DNA of 64,000 nucleotides, from NCBI GenBank assembly GCA_942159475.1, contig OW804094.1, positions 12,615,262 to 12,679,261 of the forward strand, in the 5' to 3' direction. The first letter of the stretch is position 1; each line of letters starts with the position of its first letter. Positions 23,765 through 34,639 of the stretch are shown piece by piece. Both the position numbers and the translations under genes were made by a program. Under the pieces are notes generated by a model. The model made no database searches, was not told where the DNA came from, and was given only the letters and a program-made list of their open reading frames with translations. Origin of the DNA: Sthenelais limicola (taxonomy: Eukaryota; Annelida; Polychaeta; Phyllodocida; Sigalionidae).

Positions 23765-24612
23765 CTTTTACCTAGGGGGGAATGTCCTGTGGGGAAAGCT
23801 CCTAGGGGGAGTCCTGGGGGAAATATCCAGGGGGGAAGGTCCAAGGGGAAATGTCCTTGGGGAAATGTCCTAGGGGGAAGGTCCAGATGGAAAGTTCCTG
23901 GGGGGAAATATTCAGGGGGGTCCAGAGGGAAAGGTCCTTGGGAGAATGTCCTGTGGGGAAAGCTCCTAGGGGGAAGTCCTAGGAGGAAATATCCAGGGAG
24001 GGGGAAGGTCCAAGGGGAAATGTCCTTGGGGAAATGTCCTAGGGGGAAGGTCCAGATGGAAAGGTCCTGGGGGGAAATATTCATGGGGGTGCAGAGGGAA
24101 AGGTCCTAGGGGGAAATGTCCAGGGGGAAAGGTCCTAGGGGGAAATGTCCAGGGGGAAAGGTCCTAGGGGGAAATGTCCAGGGGGAAAGGTCCTAGGGGG
24201 AAATGTCCAGGGGGAAAGGTCCTAGGGGGAAATGTCCAGGGGGAAAGGTCCTAGGGGGAAATGTCCAGGGGGAAAGGTCCTAGGGGGAAATGTCCAGGGG
24301 GAAAGGTCCTAGGGGGAAATGTCCAGGGGGAAAGGTCTTGGGAGAAAAGGTCCCAGGGAGGAAATGTCCCAGGGGGTGAAAGGTCCCAGCGTGGAAACGT
24401 CCTAGGAACGAAAGGTCCCAGGGAAGGGTCCTATGGAGGAAAGGTCCTAGGGAGGAAAGGTCCTAGGAGGAATGTCTCTGGGAAAGGTCCAAGGGGAAAT
24501 GTCCCTGGCAAAGGTCCTAGGGGGAAATGTCCCGGGGAAAGGTCCTTGGGGGGAAAGTCGAGTGGGAAAGCTCCAGCGGGAAGGTCCAGGGGGATGTTCT
24601 AGGGAGAAAGGC
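23765..24612. repeat. G-rich 29-bp minisatellite
   Basis: Core unit GGTCCTAGGGGGAAATGTCC plus AGGGGGAAA. Units are very regular at 24095-24335 and diverged on both sides. The left part (23765-24090) is itself a duplicated higher-order block. Nearly all G-runs are on the plus strand (GGGG or GGGGG each unit), so the array could form quadruplexes. Long Gly/Lys/Arg ORFs across it are repeat artefacts. Confidence 0.93.
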
Positions 24613-25141
24613 CCGTTCTGCACTCACAGACTGGATAATTTGTGAAACCTACTATTAGATATTTCCTCACACAAATCGCTTGGAACACTAGCCCGTGCAA
24701 TCTAGTGGAAAATATTCATAAGATTATATTCTCCATCAATACAACTGTATGGAAGTGAAAGAGATATACGTTACAATATAGGGGAGGAGATTGTTGGTGA
24801 ATACATGTAATATGGTTCAAAGAATGATTAAATCTTGATTTATTTATTTATTTTCTATGGAATCATTTCTAGAAATTCTGTGCTAAAAATATTTTTCACC
24901 AAGTCATTATCTCTCAGAACTAGACAGTCATCGTGTATCAGGTTTCAGATGGGTCACTTACGGGGATTTAATGATGGATCTAATGAATGAGGTGACACCA
25001 ACAGAGCAATACTTTAATCAAAGTGGAAGATTGGTTTGATAAATATTCGTATAACATTTACTTATAAGCTTCATTGCACCAAAGTCTGAGTGGAAACTAG
25101 TTTCCTTATCCATGTATGGCATTCTCCAGTATCTAGTATGA
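24613..25141. other. Non-coding stretch, nothing recognised
   Basis: No coding signal or family match. Confidence 0.4.
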
Positions 25142-25375
25142 GGGTCAGATTTTCAGAAAATTTACAATCGGGAGATCTACACATTTAATAAGTTCTGCTA
25201 AATTAGACTGGCAAATGTTAGATACTAGGTATATCTGGGCATATTTGATAATGCCTTGATTCAAACAATGTCTTTGGTTATGTTGAACTGAACTTTTGAT
25301 CCCAGTTTTGTATTAAATTTGGGTTACATGAGAGGATTTGGGAAGTTGAATTGTACATTTTCTGGCGATTTCTCC
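25142..25375 (+). mobile_element. MITE-A copy, TSD ATGA
   Basis: GGGTCAG start, diverged TTTCTCC end, ATGA on both sides. Confidence 0.88.
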
Positions 25376-25493
25376 ATGATTATGATTATTGGATTTTCCT
25401 ACTTGACACATATTATTCACATGACAATTAGCTATTTTGCATATATTTAGGGATGAATAGAACATCTCGATCATAGTATCACTTGGTGTCTAT

Positions 25494-25679
25494 TAGTCTA
25501 GGCTCACATCAGATCAGATCAGATAAGAATGGCATGTCAGTGATTGGACGCCTACTGCGCTAATGGCTTTTCTGGCCCTGGAGTAGACGTCCTAATGGGA
25601 TTCTAATGGCATTTTGTGATCTAGAGCGAGAGGCTTTTGCTCAGTTTGAAGGAACTCTCTCAGCTCTGAGCCTAGACTG
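25494..25679 (+). mobile_element. MITE-C copy
   Basis: AGTCTAGGCTC left end, AGATC triplication inside, CCTAGACTG right end. Confidence 0.85.
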
Positions 25680-25731
25680 CGAGAGGCTTTTCCTCATTTT
25701 GAAGGGAGTATCTCAGCACTGAGCCTAGACT
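25680..25731 (+). repeat. Extra copy of the MITE-C terminal 52 bp
   Basis: CGAGAGGCTTTTCCTCATTT ... GAGCCTAGACT repeats the last 52 bases of the element just before it. It is the same unit that is amplified about 18-fold at 34826-35745. Confidence 0.88.
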
Positions 25732-25881
25732 TGTTTTGTTTAGCGATGAAAAGAGAGTGTACCCATTATATGATTATAGAAAAAAATTGATCGCGAGCAA
25801 TTCTGATACATAATCTTGAAATGTAATGTGGGGGAAGCGTTCGCCCCACCAAAACACATTGAATACCAGTCACTATTATTT

Positions 25882-26296
25882 GTGACGTGTTTCAGGAAAA
25901 TGAGTCATAAGTCGCAAAAAATAGATTTTGGGATTCCATTATATTTGAAAAGATGAGATCAAGCCGATTCAAATGATAGTAAACAGTCTAATAATCTAAT
26001 AAGTATTTCTAGATTTTAAGTTTGATATTTTCTTTTTTGAAAAAAAAAAAAAAAGGTTTCCAATATTTCTGGGGGGCAGTAAACAGTAAAGTAACTAAAT
26101 ATAGTCCATATGAGGGCCTTTAAAACGAAAAGATATATTACATACCTTGTCCTAAAATTTCATACATCGATCGATATATCCATAAGTGATAAACTCTCCA
26201 AAAATAAGAACATTTCAATAAAGTGATCTTGTAAAATAAACACTTTGAAAAATACCATTTTTGCGACTTGTGACTCATTTCCCTGAAACACATCAC
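25882..26296. mobile_element. MITE-D full copy, TSD ATTT
   Basis: 415 bp. GTGACGTGTTTCAGGAAAAT start, CTGAAACACATCAC end, ATTT on both sides. Confidence 0.92.
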
Positions 26297-26392
26297 ATTT
26301 GGCCAAATATATTATGCAAAACACGGCTGACCAAGATAAATGCAATCGTCAATTATCAAGTTTGTTCACCCTCAGAGTAATAGTCTAGAAGA

Positions 26393-26612
26393 GGGCCAAG
26401 GCGTTAGAAAATGTACAATCAGCAGCTCTACACATTTTAGTAAAATTCTGCTGAATTAGCATATTAATATATTTCTAATACCCTGCAGGTATATATGTGT
26501 ATATATTTGGTGTTGCATCGTTTCAGAAAGTCTGTTCGGTTATGTTGAACTGTATTTTGAACATTAATTTTGTCTTGAATTTGGCTTTTTTGAGGATTGG
26601 TGAAGGTGATTT
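26393..26612 (+). mobile_element. MITE-A copy, ends lost
   Basis: The body from TTAGAAAATGTACAATCAGC to GAGGATTGGTGAAGGTGA is present; both terminal GGGTCAG blocks are degraded. Confidence 0.7.
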
Positions 26613-27509
26613 ACATAAATATCTTACATTAATATTGTTACGAAAATGAACAAAATGGCACTATATATATATCGATGGTGCCAGAAATGGTACTCCTGGT
26701 GGTGCCAGAAGACTCCCAATAGGAACCTTTACCAACCCCCAAACCACACTAAAAGTAGATCAACCCTAAATATTTTTTTTCTTGTTTTCATGACGAACAA
26801 TATTCATATGTTTTCAATCTTCCCTACATGAAAAGTATCACAATTGTGAAATCATGGGGAAATAAAACTTTTTCCCCCAAAAAAAACAAAAAAACATCTA
26901 GTAGTCTAGAGGCATGTACTGGAGGACCAGATTTGAAATCTGAATACTACCTGCTTTGTTCTGTTTTGCAGTCTTAGCAAAATAAATAATTAATTATTTT
27001 AATTAATTGTACATTTGCCAACGCCCAGGCCTATAACAGCATTATTCTAAGGTTCATCAATACCATCAATAATTAATATTTTAAAACTGCATTCACAATT
27101 TTTGCCCATCACATTGAGAAATTAATTAATTAGAAATTGGCAAATAATATTCTGTACAATAGACCAGATCACACGACTGCACACTTCCTATAGTAATTAT
27201 CAGCTTCATTAATCAAGCTTCATTATATCCTTATGCTGAATTATATTACCTTGATAAGGGTAAAGCTGAATAGGCAGAATAATGTATACAACATTCTGCC
27301 TAGTCAGTGTTACTAAATCTAGCTTACAGACCAAAATATTGGTCAGTAACCATGAGTTACAGCCTTGGGGACCGTTTGTTATCGTATGTAGTATTGATGC
27401 TGTTGTAATCATTGTCGTATCATTATGATGTAAAAAGGCAAGGTTGGTCTGCTGATACCATTAACTGTAGCTATATTGAATTTAAGTGTAAGATAAGATA
27501 AGATACTAC
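26613..27509. other. Non-coding stretch beyond the gene's 3' end
   Basis: AT-rich with several TTAATTAA palindromes (26985-27005, 27120-27131). No gene recognised. Confidence 0.4.
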
Positions 27510-27515
27510 TTTATT
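27510..27515 (-). terminator. Candidate polyadenylation signal for the long transcript
   Basis: AATAAA on the minus strand (TTTATT on plus) about 240 bases past the stop codon at 27757. This is the first good signal I saw downstream of that exon. It is a hexamer only, with no other support. Confidence 0.35.
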
Positions 27516-27756
27516 TATCGAATTCTCACATGACATAAGAATAATAAACTGAGAATTGCCTTGCTATTATAACACCCTGGGCTAAACCCTTGCACCTTCT
27601 ACTGATTGCACACAGAACTTGGAGTTGCATCACATGGTTAGTTACGGCTTTGAATTAAACACATCATATCACTTGTTCTACATATATTATACACATAATC
27701 TGACGGGGCAAAAATCACGAATGTAGGCCTAAATATAATGCATCTGTGAATACTCA

Positions 27757-27960
27757 TTAGACGCATGTTTCTGGGGTGAGGGCTACCCTCATATTCTTCA
27801 CTCTGCGGACAAGTCCAGTGATGTCTGCGCCCATGCAGGAGACCGAGCGCCTCGTCATGCGGGGGGACCGCGCTGAGAGCGACTCGTTACTGCTGAAGTC
27901 ACTACGTGAGAACTCACCACTGTCTAAGCGCTGATAGTGCCCTGGGGACAGGAACTTCAC
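27757..27960 (-). CDS. Probable alternative NMNAT last exon, basic tail ending in ETCV
   Basis: Minus-strand terminal exon after acceptor ATTCCTACAG. It carries 67 codons and a TAA: VKFLSPGHYQRLDSGEFSRS, DFSSNESLSARSPRMTRRSV, SCMGADITGLVRRVKNMRVA, LTPETCV. It is more GC-rich than its surroundings and reads as real coding sequence. Visible features are Ser/Arg-rich stretches, an RRSVS site of basophilic-kinase type, a basic LVRRVKNMR segment, and a C-terminal T-C-V that fits the class I PDZ ligand pattern (S/T-x-V). No enzyme domain is seen. In phase with the exon at 29791-29920 it would end the long NMNAT form, with 111 residues added after GCVD. The exon is well supported; membership in NMNAT is inferred. 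Confidence 0.7.
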   Translation of the reverse strand: MKFLSPGHYQRLDSGEFSRSDFSSNESLSARSPRMTRRSVSCMGADITGLVRRVKNMRVALTPETCV

Positions 27961-28704
27961 CTGTAGGAATAGCATACTTTAATATTAACACAATGGTAAG
28001 ATAGAAGTGTTAAAGTGCTCAGCAGCTGCATTGTTCATGTTACAGTCCTGTCCAGAGGGCCACATTCCTCAATTCCACATCCAGCGATGAACTTAACCTC
28101 AAGGCTAAGACTAAGGCTAAAAGTGTTAATGACCCCTAAAACTTAGGGGTCCAAAACTACCTGTTAGACCTGACTGGTTATAAAAGTGTGATACCATGTC
28201 AACTTGACTTATGTCGAAGTAGAGCATCAAGCGGTTCAGAAAATTGTCAGAAAAAACAAAACAATTTAAAAAGTGAGGAAAAGCCTCTTGTAACATAATT
28301 ATTGGTTTGTGGATGTTTATTTAGGCATCGCGAGAGTGTTAGATGTGTATGCCACATAGGCAGGATAAACAAAAAAAAAATCATTTTTATAAACAAAACA
28401 CAATGGTAAGAAACTAAACAGAATCTGTACTTGAATTTTGTATGTCACCACTATCTAGGTGCCATCACATAGTTATTATGTTTTCACGGAGAAAAAAATA
28501 AAACATCTTATCTTATTGTCATCGCGGTCAGATATCTATGTAAAATATATGTGGTTTGTGAAGGTATCTTGGGTGAAAATGTGGTTTTGAAACCCTTTTT
28601 AATCATGGATCTCCATATTCTATTAATAGCCTGGGAAAGCCCCTGGGAACTAGAAACAGAATTGAATGAAAACGTAATGATGTCATGCCTTCAATGTGCC
28701 ATTG
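27961..28704 (-). other. Inferred last intron of the long isoform
   Basis: Lies between the acceptor at 27961 and the purine-rich tract. No repeat or coding feature identified. Confidence 0.5.
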
Positions 28705-28974
28705 AAAGGACCATGGCAGGGAAAGAGAGATGGGGAGGGAGGGAGAGGGTTAGGAGGGGGAGGGGGAGAGTCAAGACGAGGGAGAGGGTGGGGGAATCGG
28801 AGAGGGGGAGGGGAGGGAAAAAAAGGTATGAGAAGAGAAGAGAGGGAAGGAAAGAGGGGAGGGAGAGGGTGTAGGAGAGGGGAGGAGGTGGGGAGAGAAG
28901 GGGAGGCAGAGAAAGTGGGGAGGGGGAGAGTGAAGAAGAGGGAGAGGTGCGGGGCAAGAGGGGGACCGTTCAGA
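28705..28974. repeat. Purine-rich (GGGGAGA)n tract
   Basis: Almost pure A/G on the plus strand, so it is C/U-rich in the minus-strand transcript. It grades into the 85-bp minisatellite. ORFs here (Ser/Pro/Leu or Gly/Arg) are low-complexity artefacts. Confidence 0.9.
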
Positions 28975-29790
28975 GGATGGGTACTTTGCTAGTAAAAGAT
29001 TAACCAGCTAAGCTCAGGTGTAGGAGAGGGGAGGGGAGGCAGAGAAAGCGGGAAGGGGGAGACGGGTACTTTGCTAGTAAAAGATTAACCAGCTAAGCTC
29101 AGGTGTAGGAGAGGGGAGGGGAGGCAGAGAAAGCGGGAAGGGGGAGACGGGTACTTTGCTAGTAGAAGATAAACCAACTAAGCTCAGGTGTAGGAGAGGG
29201 GAGGGGAGGCAGAGAAAGCGGGAAGGGGGAGACGGGTACTTTGCTAGTAGAAGATAAACCAGCTAAGCTCAGGTGTAGGAGAGGGGAGGGGAGGCAGAGA
29301 AAGCGGGGAGGGGGAGACGGGTACTTTGCTAGTAGAAGATAAACCAACTAAGCTCAGGTGTAGGAGAGGGGAGGGGGTGGGGAGAGAGGGGGAGGCAGAG
29401 AAAGCGGGAAGGGGGAGACGGGTACTTTGCCAGTAAAAGATTAACCAGCTAAGCTCAGGTGTAGGAGAGGGGAGGGGTGGCAGAGAAAGCGGGGAGGGGG
29501 AGACGGGTACTTTGCCAGTAAAAGATTAACCAGCTAAGCTCAGGTGTAGGAGAGGGGAGGGGTGGCAGAGAAAGCGGGGAGGGGGAGACGGGTACTTTGC
29601 CAGTAAAACATTAACCAGCTAAGCTCAGGTGTAGGAGAGGGGAGGGGTGGCAGAGAAAGCGGGAAGGGGGAGACGGGTACTTTGCTAGTAGAAGATTAAC
29701 CAACTAAGCTCAGGTGTAGGAGAGGGGAGGGGGAGGCAGAGAAAGCGGGGAGGGGGAGACGGGTACTTTGCTAGTAAAAGATAAACTAAC
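28975..29790 (-). repeat. 85-bp minisatellite derived from an exon-intron junction
   Basis: GGTACTTTGCTAGTA recurs at 28980, 29065, 29150, 29235, 29320, 29421, 29506, 29591, 29676 and finally at 29762, mostly 85 bp apart. The last occurrence is the intronic start just past the exon at 29791-29920. On the transcript strand each unit repeats the exon end CACCTGAG and the intron start, but carries CTTAG plus a four-base insertion where the exon has GTTAG, so the GT donor is lost in every copy. The rest of the unit is C/U-rich. Confidence 0.9.
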
Positions 29791-29920
29791 CTCAGGTGTT
29801 AGACTGTTAGCAGCATCACAGTTGGTCACAGCACTGTTGTTGTCCTCATCATTATAGATGCTGGATGTACGATCCACGCTGTCCCGCGGTTGTACTGAGT
29901 TAGGGAAACTTATGTACTTA
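29791..29920 (-). CDS. Probable alternative NMNAT exon, Ser/Asn-rich linker
   Basis: Minus-strand exon with acceptor GGAACTACAG and donor GAG|GTTAGT. It begins with the third base of a codon, so it needs two bases from the previous exon. The alternative donor at 55773 supplies AA, giving Asn, then KYISFPNSVQPRDSVDRTSS, IYNDEDNNSAVTNCDAANSL and TPE. It ends in phase 0 and joins directly to the exon at 27757-27960. The residues look like a disordered, phosphorylatable linker and I recognise no domain. Assignment to NMNAT is inferred from strand, order, phase and the intact donor; between 29.9 and 55.7 kb I saw only repeats and weak ORFs. The alternative is the tail of a separate gene whose earlier exons I failed to see. 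The exon's donor end seeds the minisatellite at 28975-29790. Confidence 0.68.
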
Positions 29921-29937
29921 CTGTAGTTCCACAGTGA

Positions 29938-30490
29938 AAGCAATAGGGATGAGAATAAAGATAAAAACAAGTAATTGAGTTAGTATTATTATAAGATTTT
30001 TATTTCAATACTTTTCCTACATATGATATCAGTGTTACAATTTCATATATACAATATCATATCAGAACAGGGTGAAACATCCTCTACATCCTGATGACCC
30101 TAAAAAAATGAGTTAATCAATGTCTATTCCTTCCTTTGTATGGTTTTAGACCTTTGTGCATGTGGTTGTGTCTCTTTGTTTAGCAAATAGCGATAGGGAA
30201 GAGAATAAAGGTAAAACAGATAATTGGGTTAGTAAACTGCAGGGTGAGGAAAGGCCCAAATATTCTATATTAGACCAAAATATTTTAACTGCATGCAGCA
30301 TATTTACACCTGATTTTAGAGACATAACTTTGATAAGCATTTTGAATCGCATCAGATGATGCATGTTTCACCAGGTGCAGAACCAGGTGCAGAACTGCTT
30401 TTTTGAGTGGATTGCAGTTCTGTGACTGGTCAGCAGGTCTACCAATGCACATCGGGTAGGGAAGAGACTAAAGATGAAATAGATAATTGG
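29938..30490. repeat. Three diverged direct repeats, about 250-bp spacing
   Basis: GATAGGGAAGAGAATAAAGG-type segments followed by AATTGGGTTAGTA occur at 29941, 30189 and 30456. The first lies directly against the acceptor of the exon at 29791-29920. Confidence 0.55.
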
Positions 30491-30587
30491 GTTAGTTAGT
30501 TATTTCCAGTAAATATATATAGAATAATATCAGTTCTGTGTAGGTTTATTAGATAGGTGAACTAGGGGCTGATTGCTCCTTCCAATA

Positions 30588-30894
30588 GGCGATTTGTATG
30601 TCTCACTGCGCATGTCTATTACAGTGCATGCTGGGATTGATTCAGTTCAAATCTGACATACAAATATTTAGCAACATTTGTATCGAAAAATGCAAGGATC
30701 TTTTCACAAACATCATAGTTTGTTTCAATGATATATAAAAAACCAAATACATGATGGGAAAAACATGTGTAAGACATGGATATTTACATGAGATCACTGT
30801 TAAATATTCCATTCTGAATATAACATGTTTCCTATAGCCTTTACACTGACATACACCTCCCATAATTCCATGCGAATCAAGATTCGAGATTCCC
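30588..30894 (+). mobile_element. MITE-B copy, shortened right end
   Basis: Flanked by AATA at the left and TATT at the right. The body matches from CTCACTGCGCATGTCT to CCATGCGAATCAAGATTC. About 30 bp before the right end are deleted. Confidence 0.82.
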
Positions 30895-31056
30895 TATTGG
30901 GATTTTAGGAATAACAATAGTTCTCCTAATGTTGGTAATATCAATTAACATTTTAACCATTGTAGAGAATCATCTTCAGTCAACGACTGCAGTTATATTG
31001 TCCTCTACAAAAGGTCCTCTACAAAGATTGTACTAAATGCACAACTTTCACCTTAT

Positions 31057-31291
31057 GGGTCAAATCGCCAGAAAATGTAAAATTCATCTTCACCAATCCT
31101 CTCAAATAACCCAAATTTCAGACGGAAAAAAAGTTCAAAACTCAGCTCAACCTAACCAAACAGATTGCTAGAATCAATGCAATGCCGAATATACTGGAAT
31201 TTACCTAGCATTGACCAAATTGCAGCCTAATTTAGCAGAATTTAGTAAATGTGTAGAGCTGCCAATTGTACATTTTCTGAAAATCTGACCC
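31057..31291 (-). mobile_element. MITE-A full copy, TSD TTAT
   Basis: 235 bp, GGGTCAAATCGCCAG start, CTGACCC end, TTAT on both sides. Confidence 0.92.
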
Positions 31292-31658
31292 TTATACATT
31301 AATAACTAAATAGGGGACACTTGCATACTGGCAATAACATGATAGGAAATCATTCAGCACCTCTATAAAATGAAGATCTGACCCATAAGGCATATATTAC
31401 TTCCCAATATGGAAGTCCAAGAGTCTAGGAATAGAAAAACGTTAGAAAAACCAATTGCGTGTATCTCATAAAACAGTGGCAGTTGTTGGGATTTACTTTA
31501 TAGTATCCAGGAAGTATTTGCTCACATGCCCCCTGGGGCTCTGGCTTTGATCTACTCGTACAACTACTCGTACAAGACACTTGAAACCATTGTAGAGATA
31601 CGGTCAATGGCCTGTACATGGACTTTCCTTCCCTGGGAGGAAGTTTGTAAATCGGCCA

Positions 31659-31887
31659 GGCCATCTGAAAATGTATAATTGTCCTTCACCAATCCTCTCA
31701 AATAAACCAAACATAGGACAAAATGGAGGTTTAAGATACAGTTCAACACAACCAAACAAGTTTTTCGAGTCAAGGCAATATCAAATATACTCAGATATTT
31801 GTAATGTTTACCATTTTTTAGCCTAATTTAGCAGAAATTACTAAATGTGTAGAGCATGCGATTGTACATTTTCTGGCGATCTGACCC
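31659..31887 (-). mobile_element. MITE-A copy, left end decayed
   Basis: GGCCATCTGAAAATGTATAA start and GGCGATCTGACCC end. Confidence 0.8.
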
Positions 31888-32007
31888 ATATAGTGTGAAG
31901 GGGACTTAGTGAGCACTCTATCTCCTCCTGGTCATTGTTTCCTGCTCTTATCTGATAACAGCGTGAGCTCCTCTGTGCCGCATTCACTGGTATCCAAGAA
32001 AGCAATT

Positions 32008-32231
32008 GGGTCAGATCTTCAGAAAATGTACAATTCGTCTTCATCTATTCTCTCAAATAACTCACATTTAAAACAGAAATGAGCTTTAAAATACAGTTTA
32101 ACATAACAAAACTGATACTTTAAATCAATGCAATACCAATTATACTCAGATATACCCAGTATTCTTCATTTTTCAGCCTAATTTAGCAAAATTTCCTAAA
32201 TGTGTAGAGCTGCCAATTGTAAATCTGACCC
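32008..32231 (-). mobile_element. MITE-A copy inside a 22-bp direct repeat
   Basis: GGGTCAGATCTTCAG start, CTGACCC end, right terminal repeat shortened. ACTGGTATCCAAGAAAGCAATT lies on its left, and a near-identical ACTGGTATCCAATGAAGCAATT starts 4 bp after its right end. Confidence 0.85.
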
Positions 32232-32281
32232 ATTTACTGGTATCCAATGAAGCAATTACTCGAGAAAATAAAGACTTTGTT

Positions 32282-32715
32282 CAGTCTAGGCTCACAGCCT
32301 CTCAGATCAGATACCATAGTCAGTGATTGGATGCCTATTGCGCTAATAGGGGAGTTGCATGTGCCACTGCGCATGTCTGTACAATGCATCCTGGGATGGA
32401 TTCTGATGAAATCTGACATACAAATATTTTGCAACATTTTTATCGAAAATTGCAAGCATATTTTCACCAATATCATAGCTTTCATAAATGACCTATGAAG
32501 ACCAAATGCATGATGGGAAAGACGGGACATGGAATATATACACATGGATATTGATATTAGAGCATTGATAAATATTCCATGCTGAACATGACATGTTTTC
32601 TCTAGTTTTTATACTGTACCATTAGTCCCATAATTCCATGCGAATCAAGATTCAAAATGGCGGCTATGCAAGTCCCATATTGCTTTCTGGTCCTGGATGG
32701 GATTATAAACTATTT
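32282..32715 (+). mobile_element. MITE-C copy split by a MITE-B
   Basis: CAGTCTAGGCTCACAG starts the left part (to 32348). The right part resumes at about 32680 with GCTTTCTGGTCCTGGATGGG, the next MITE-C segment, and is then truncated. Confidence 0.78.
32349..32677 (+). mobile_element. MITE-B nested in MITE-C
   Basis: GGGGAGTTGCATGTGCCACT start and ATGCAAGTCCCA end, with TA on both sides. Confidence 0.87.
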
Positions 32716-32857
32716 ATAGATTATAAACTGTTGCAAATAATCTGCTTTCGGCCAATTTAATTTTCTGATCCGTTCTTTTCCAACCTATCTAAAGTCATTA
32801 AAGCAAATTTATATTATCACTCCCCGGCGGCCGATTTTACTTCAACTTCATGTATAT
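32716..32857. mobile_element. MITE-E fragment
   Basis: Shares CCAACCTATCTAAAGTCATT and the CACTCCCCGGCGG block with the MITE-E copy at 46283-46606. It is interrupted by the next MITE-A. Confidence 0.6.
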
Positions 32858-33092
32858 GGATCAGATTTTCAGAAAATGTACAATTCGCCTTCACCAATCC
32901 TCTCAAATAACCCACATTTAAGACAAAATTGAACTTCAAAATGCGGTTTAACATAACAGAACTGCTACTTTAAATCAATGCGATACCAAATATACTCAGA
33001 TATACCCGGTATTCATCATTTTTCAGCCTACTTTAGCAGAATTTCCTAAATGTGTACAGCTGCCAATTGTACATTTTCTGAAAATCTGACCC
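32858..33092 (-). mobile_element. MITE-A full copy, TSD ATAT
   Basis: 235 bp, GGATCAG start (one change), CTGACCC end, ATAT on both sides. It lies within MITE-E sequence: TTTCTGTTGTCCCAATAGCT and GAGAATTACAGCTTTAA, the MITE-E end, follow at 33160-33199. Confidence 0.9.
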
Positions 33093-33342
33093 ATATACAT
33101 ATATGCTAACCGCAGAATATGGATGCATTCAATCCTATGATAATATGAGTAAATTTGGTAAGATTTCTGTTGTCCCAATAGCTGAGAATTACAGCTTTAA
33201 GCAATATAATTTGCATGGGAAATAGAAGTTGTATTATTTCCAAGGAAAGAATGCCACATTACCACAGGCAGCGGCATGTCATTACATCTTGTGATGGATG
33301 ACATGATTAGGGAGGACATCACCATGGTAACCACACGCCTTT

Positions 33343-33580
33343 GGGTCAGGTCACCAGAAAATGTACAATTCCCCTTCACCAATCCTCTCAAATAAACCAC
33401 ATTTAAGAAAAGAATGATGTTCAAAATTCAGTCCAACATAGCCAAACCGATTGTCTGAATCAAGGCAATACCAAATATACGCAGATATACCTAGAATTGA
33501 CCATTTTCCAGTCTAATTTAGCACAATAATTGACTTAATGTGTAGAACTGCCGATTGTACATTTTCCGACGATCTGACCT
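33343..33580 (-). mobile_element. MITE-A full copy, TSD CTTT
   Basis: GGGTCAGGTCACCAG start, CTGACCT end, CTTT on both sides. Confidence 0.88.
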
Positions 33581-33775
33581 CTTTAGGTACTGTAGACCTT
33601 GGGAGAGTTATTGCAGATTGATGATATGATTCCAAAGAACTAACCACAATGTTTAGCTTTTCACCCAGGGTTTTTCTTTTGTGTACGTGTATGTGCACTT
33701 GTATATACACGCGTGTACTTTTAAACCAGGTTTTAAACTTCATGTTTAAAACATTAGACTGGTACCTATTTATTT

Positions 33776-34180
33776 GTGATCCGTTTTAGGAAAATGAGTC
33801 ATAAGTCGCAAAATATGGATTTTGAGCTATCACCATATTTGAAAAGATGATATCAAGCCGATTCTAATGATAGTAAACACTAGGACACCTAATAAGTATG
33901 TCTGTATTTTAGATTTGATATTTTTATTTTTGAAAAAAAAGTTTGCAATGTTTCTGGATGGGTAATTACTAGTAAAGTAACTTAATATACTCCATAAAAA
34001 GGCATTCAGAACGCAAGGATATATATAATACAATGTCCCAATTTGATACATGTACTTATATGACTATAAGTGCTAAACCCTCTAAATATCAGAACATTTC
34101 AACAAAGAGATCTTGTGAAAAAAACACTTTGAAAAATATCAATTTTGCGACTTATGACTCATTTTCCTGCAACCCATCAC
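33776..34180. mobile_element. MITE-D full copy
   Basis: GTGATCCGTTTTAGGAAAAT start and CTGCAACCCATCAC end. Left flank ATTT, right flank not matching. Confidence 0.88.
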
Positions 34181-34639
34181 TTCATCATTTCTCAATATTC
34201 AACCTTCATCTCATCCCATTTTTTCATTCATTATTTCATCCAGCATCCTGTGGGATGTTGTATAATTCACCTTACCAAATTTTAGCTTTTGCATAATATC
34301 TAAATTTGAATTTAATCTAATTTAATTTGTTCAGTATAAAATGTATAGGGTACTGATAGAATATATAAAACTTGGTATGCAATTAATAGATAACCTCGAT
34401 GTAGAATACTAGTACTTTTTGCATGGCATGAGGAAAATCACCCCTGGGGTGAGATCGTCATAAATTGTTGTTAATTTCCTAAATAAAAACATGATAAAAA
34501 ACCGAATGTTATAACATGCTGTGGAATGATCTATTTGTGTAGCTCAAGAAATTGGACAGTTTTGATTGCTTTTTGACGCTCATGTTTGCATGCTGTTCGG
34601 ATGTTGTATGTTTTGTGTCCATAATACTAATGATGGACA
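34181..34639. other. Intronic stretch, nothing recognised
   Basis: AT-rich; no family match. Confidence 0.4.

Noticed and set aside
23758..24602. Gly/Lys- and Pro/Phe-rich ORFs over 100 codons
   Set aside because: Both strands of a 29-bp minisatellite are open; the peptides are the repeat unit translated.
28551..29347. Gly/Arg- and Ser/Leu/Pro-rich ORFs
   Set aside because: Low-complexity purine tract and 85-bp minisatellite, no start context or conservation.
31564..31640. Exon-like segment GRKVHVQAIDRISTMVSSVL
   Set aside because: Short, weak acceptor, adjacent to a MITE-A, and no donor in a sensible phase.
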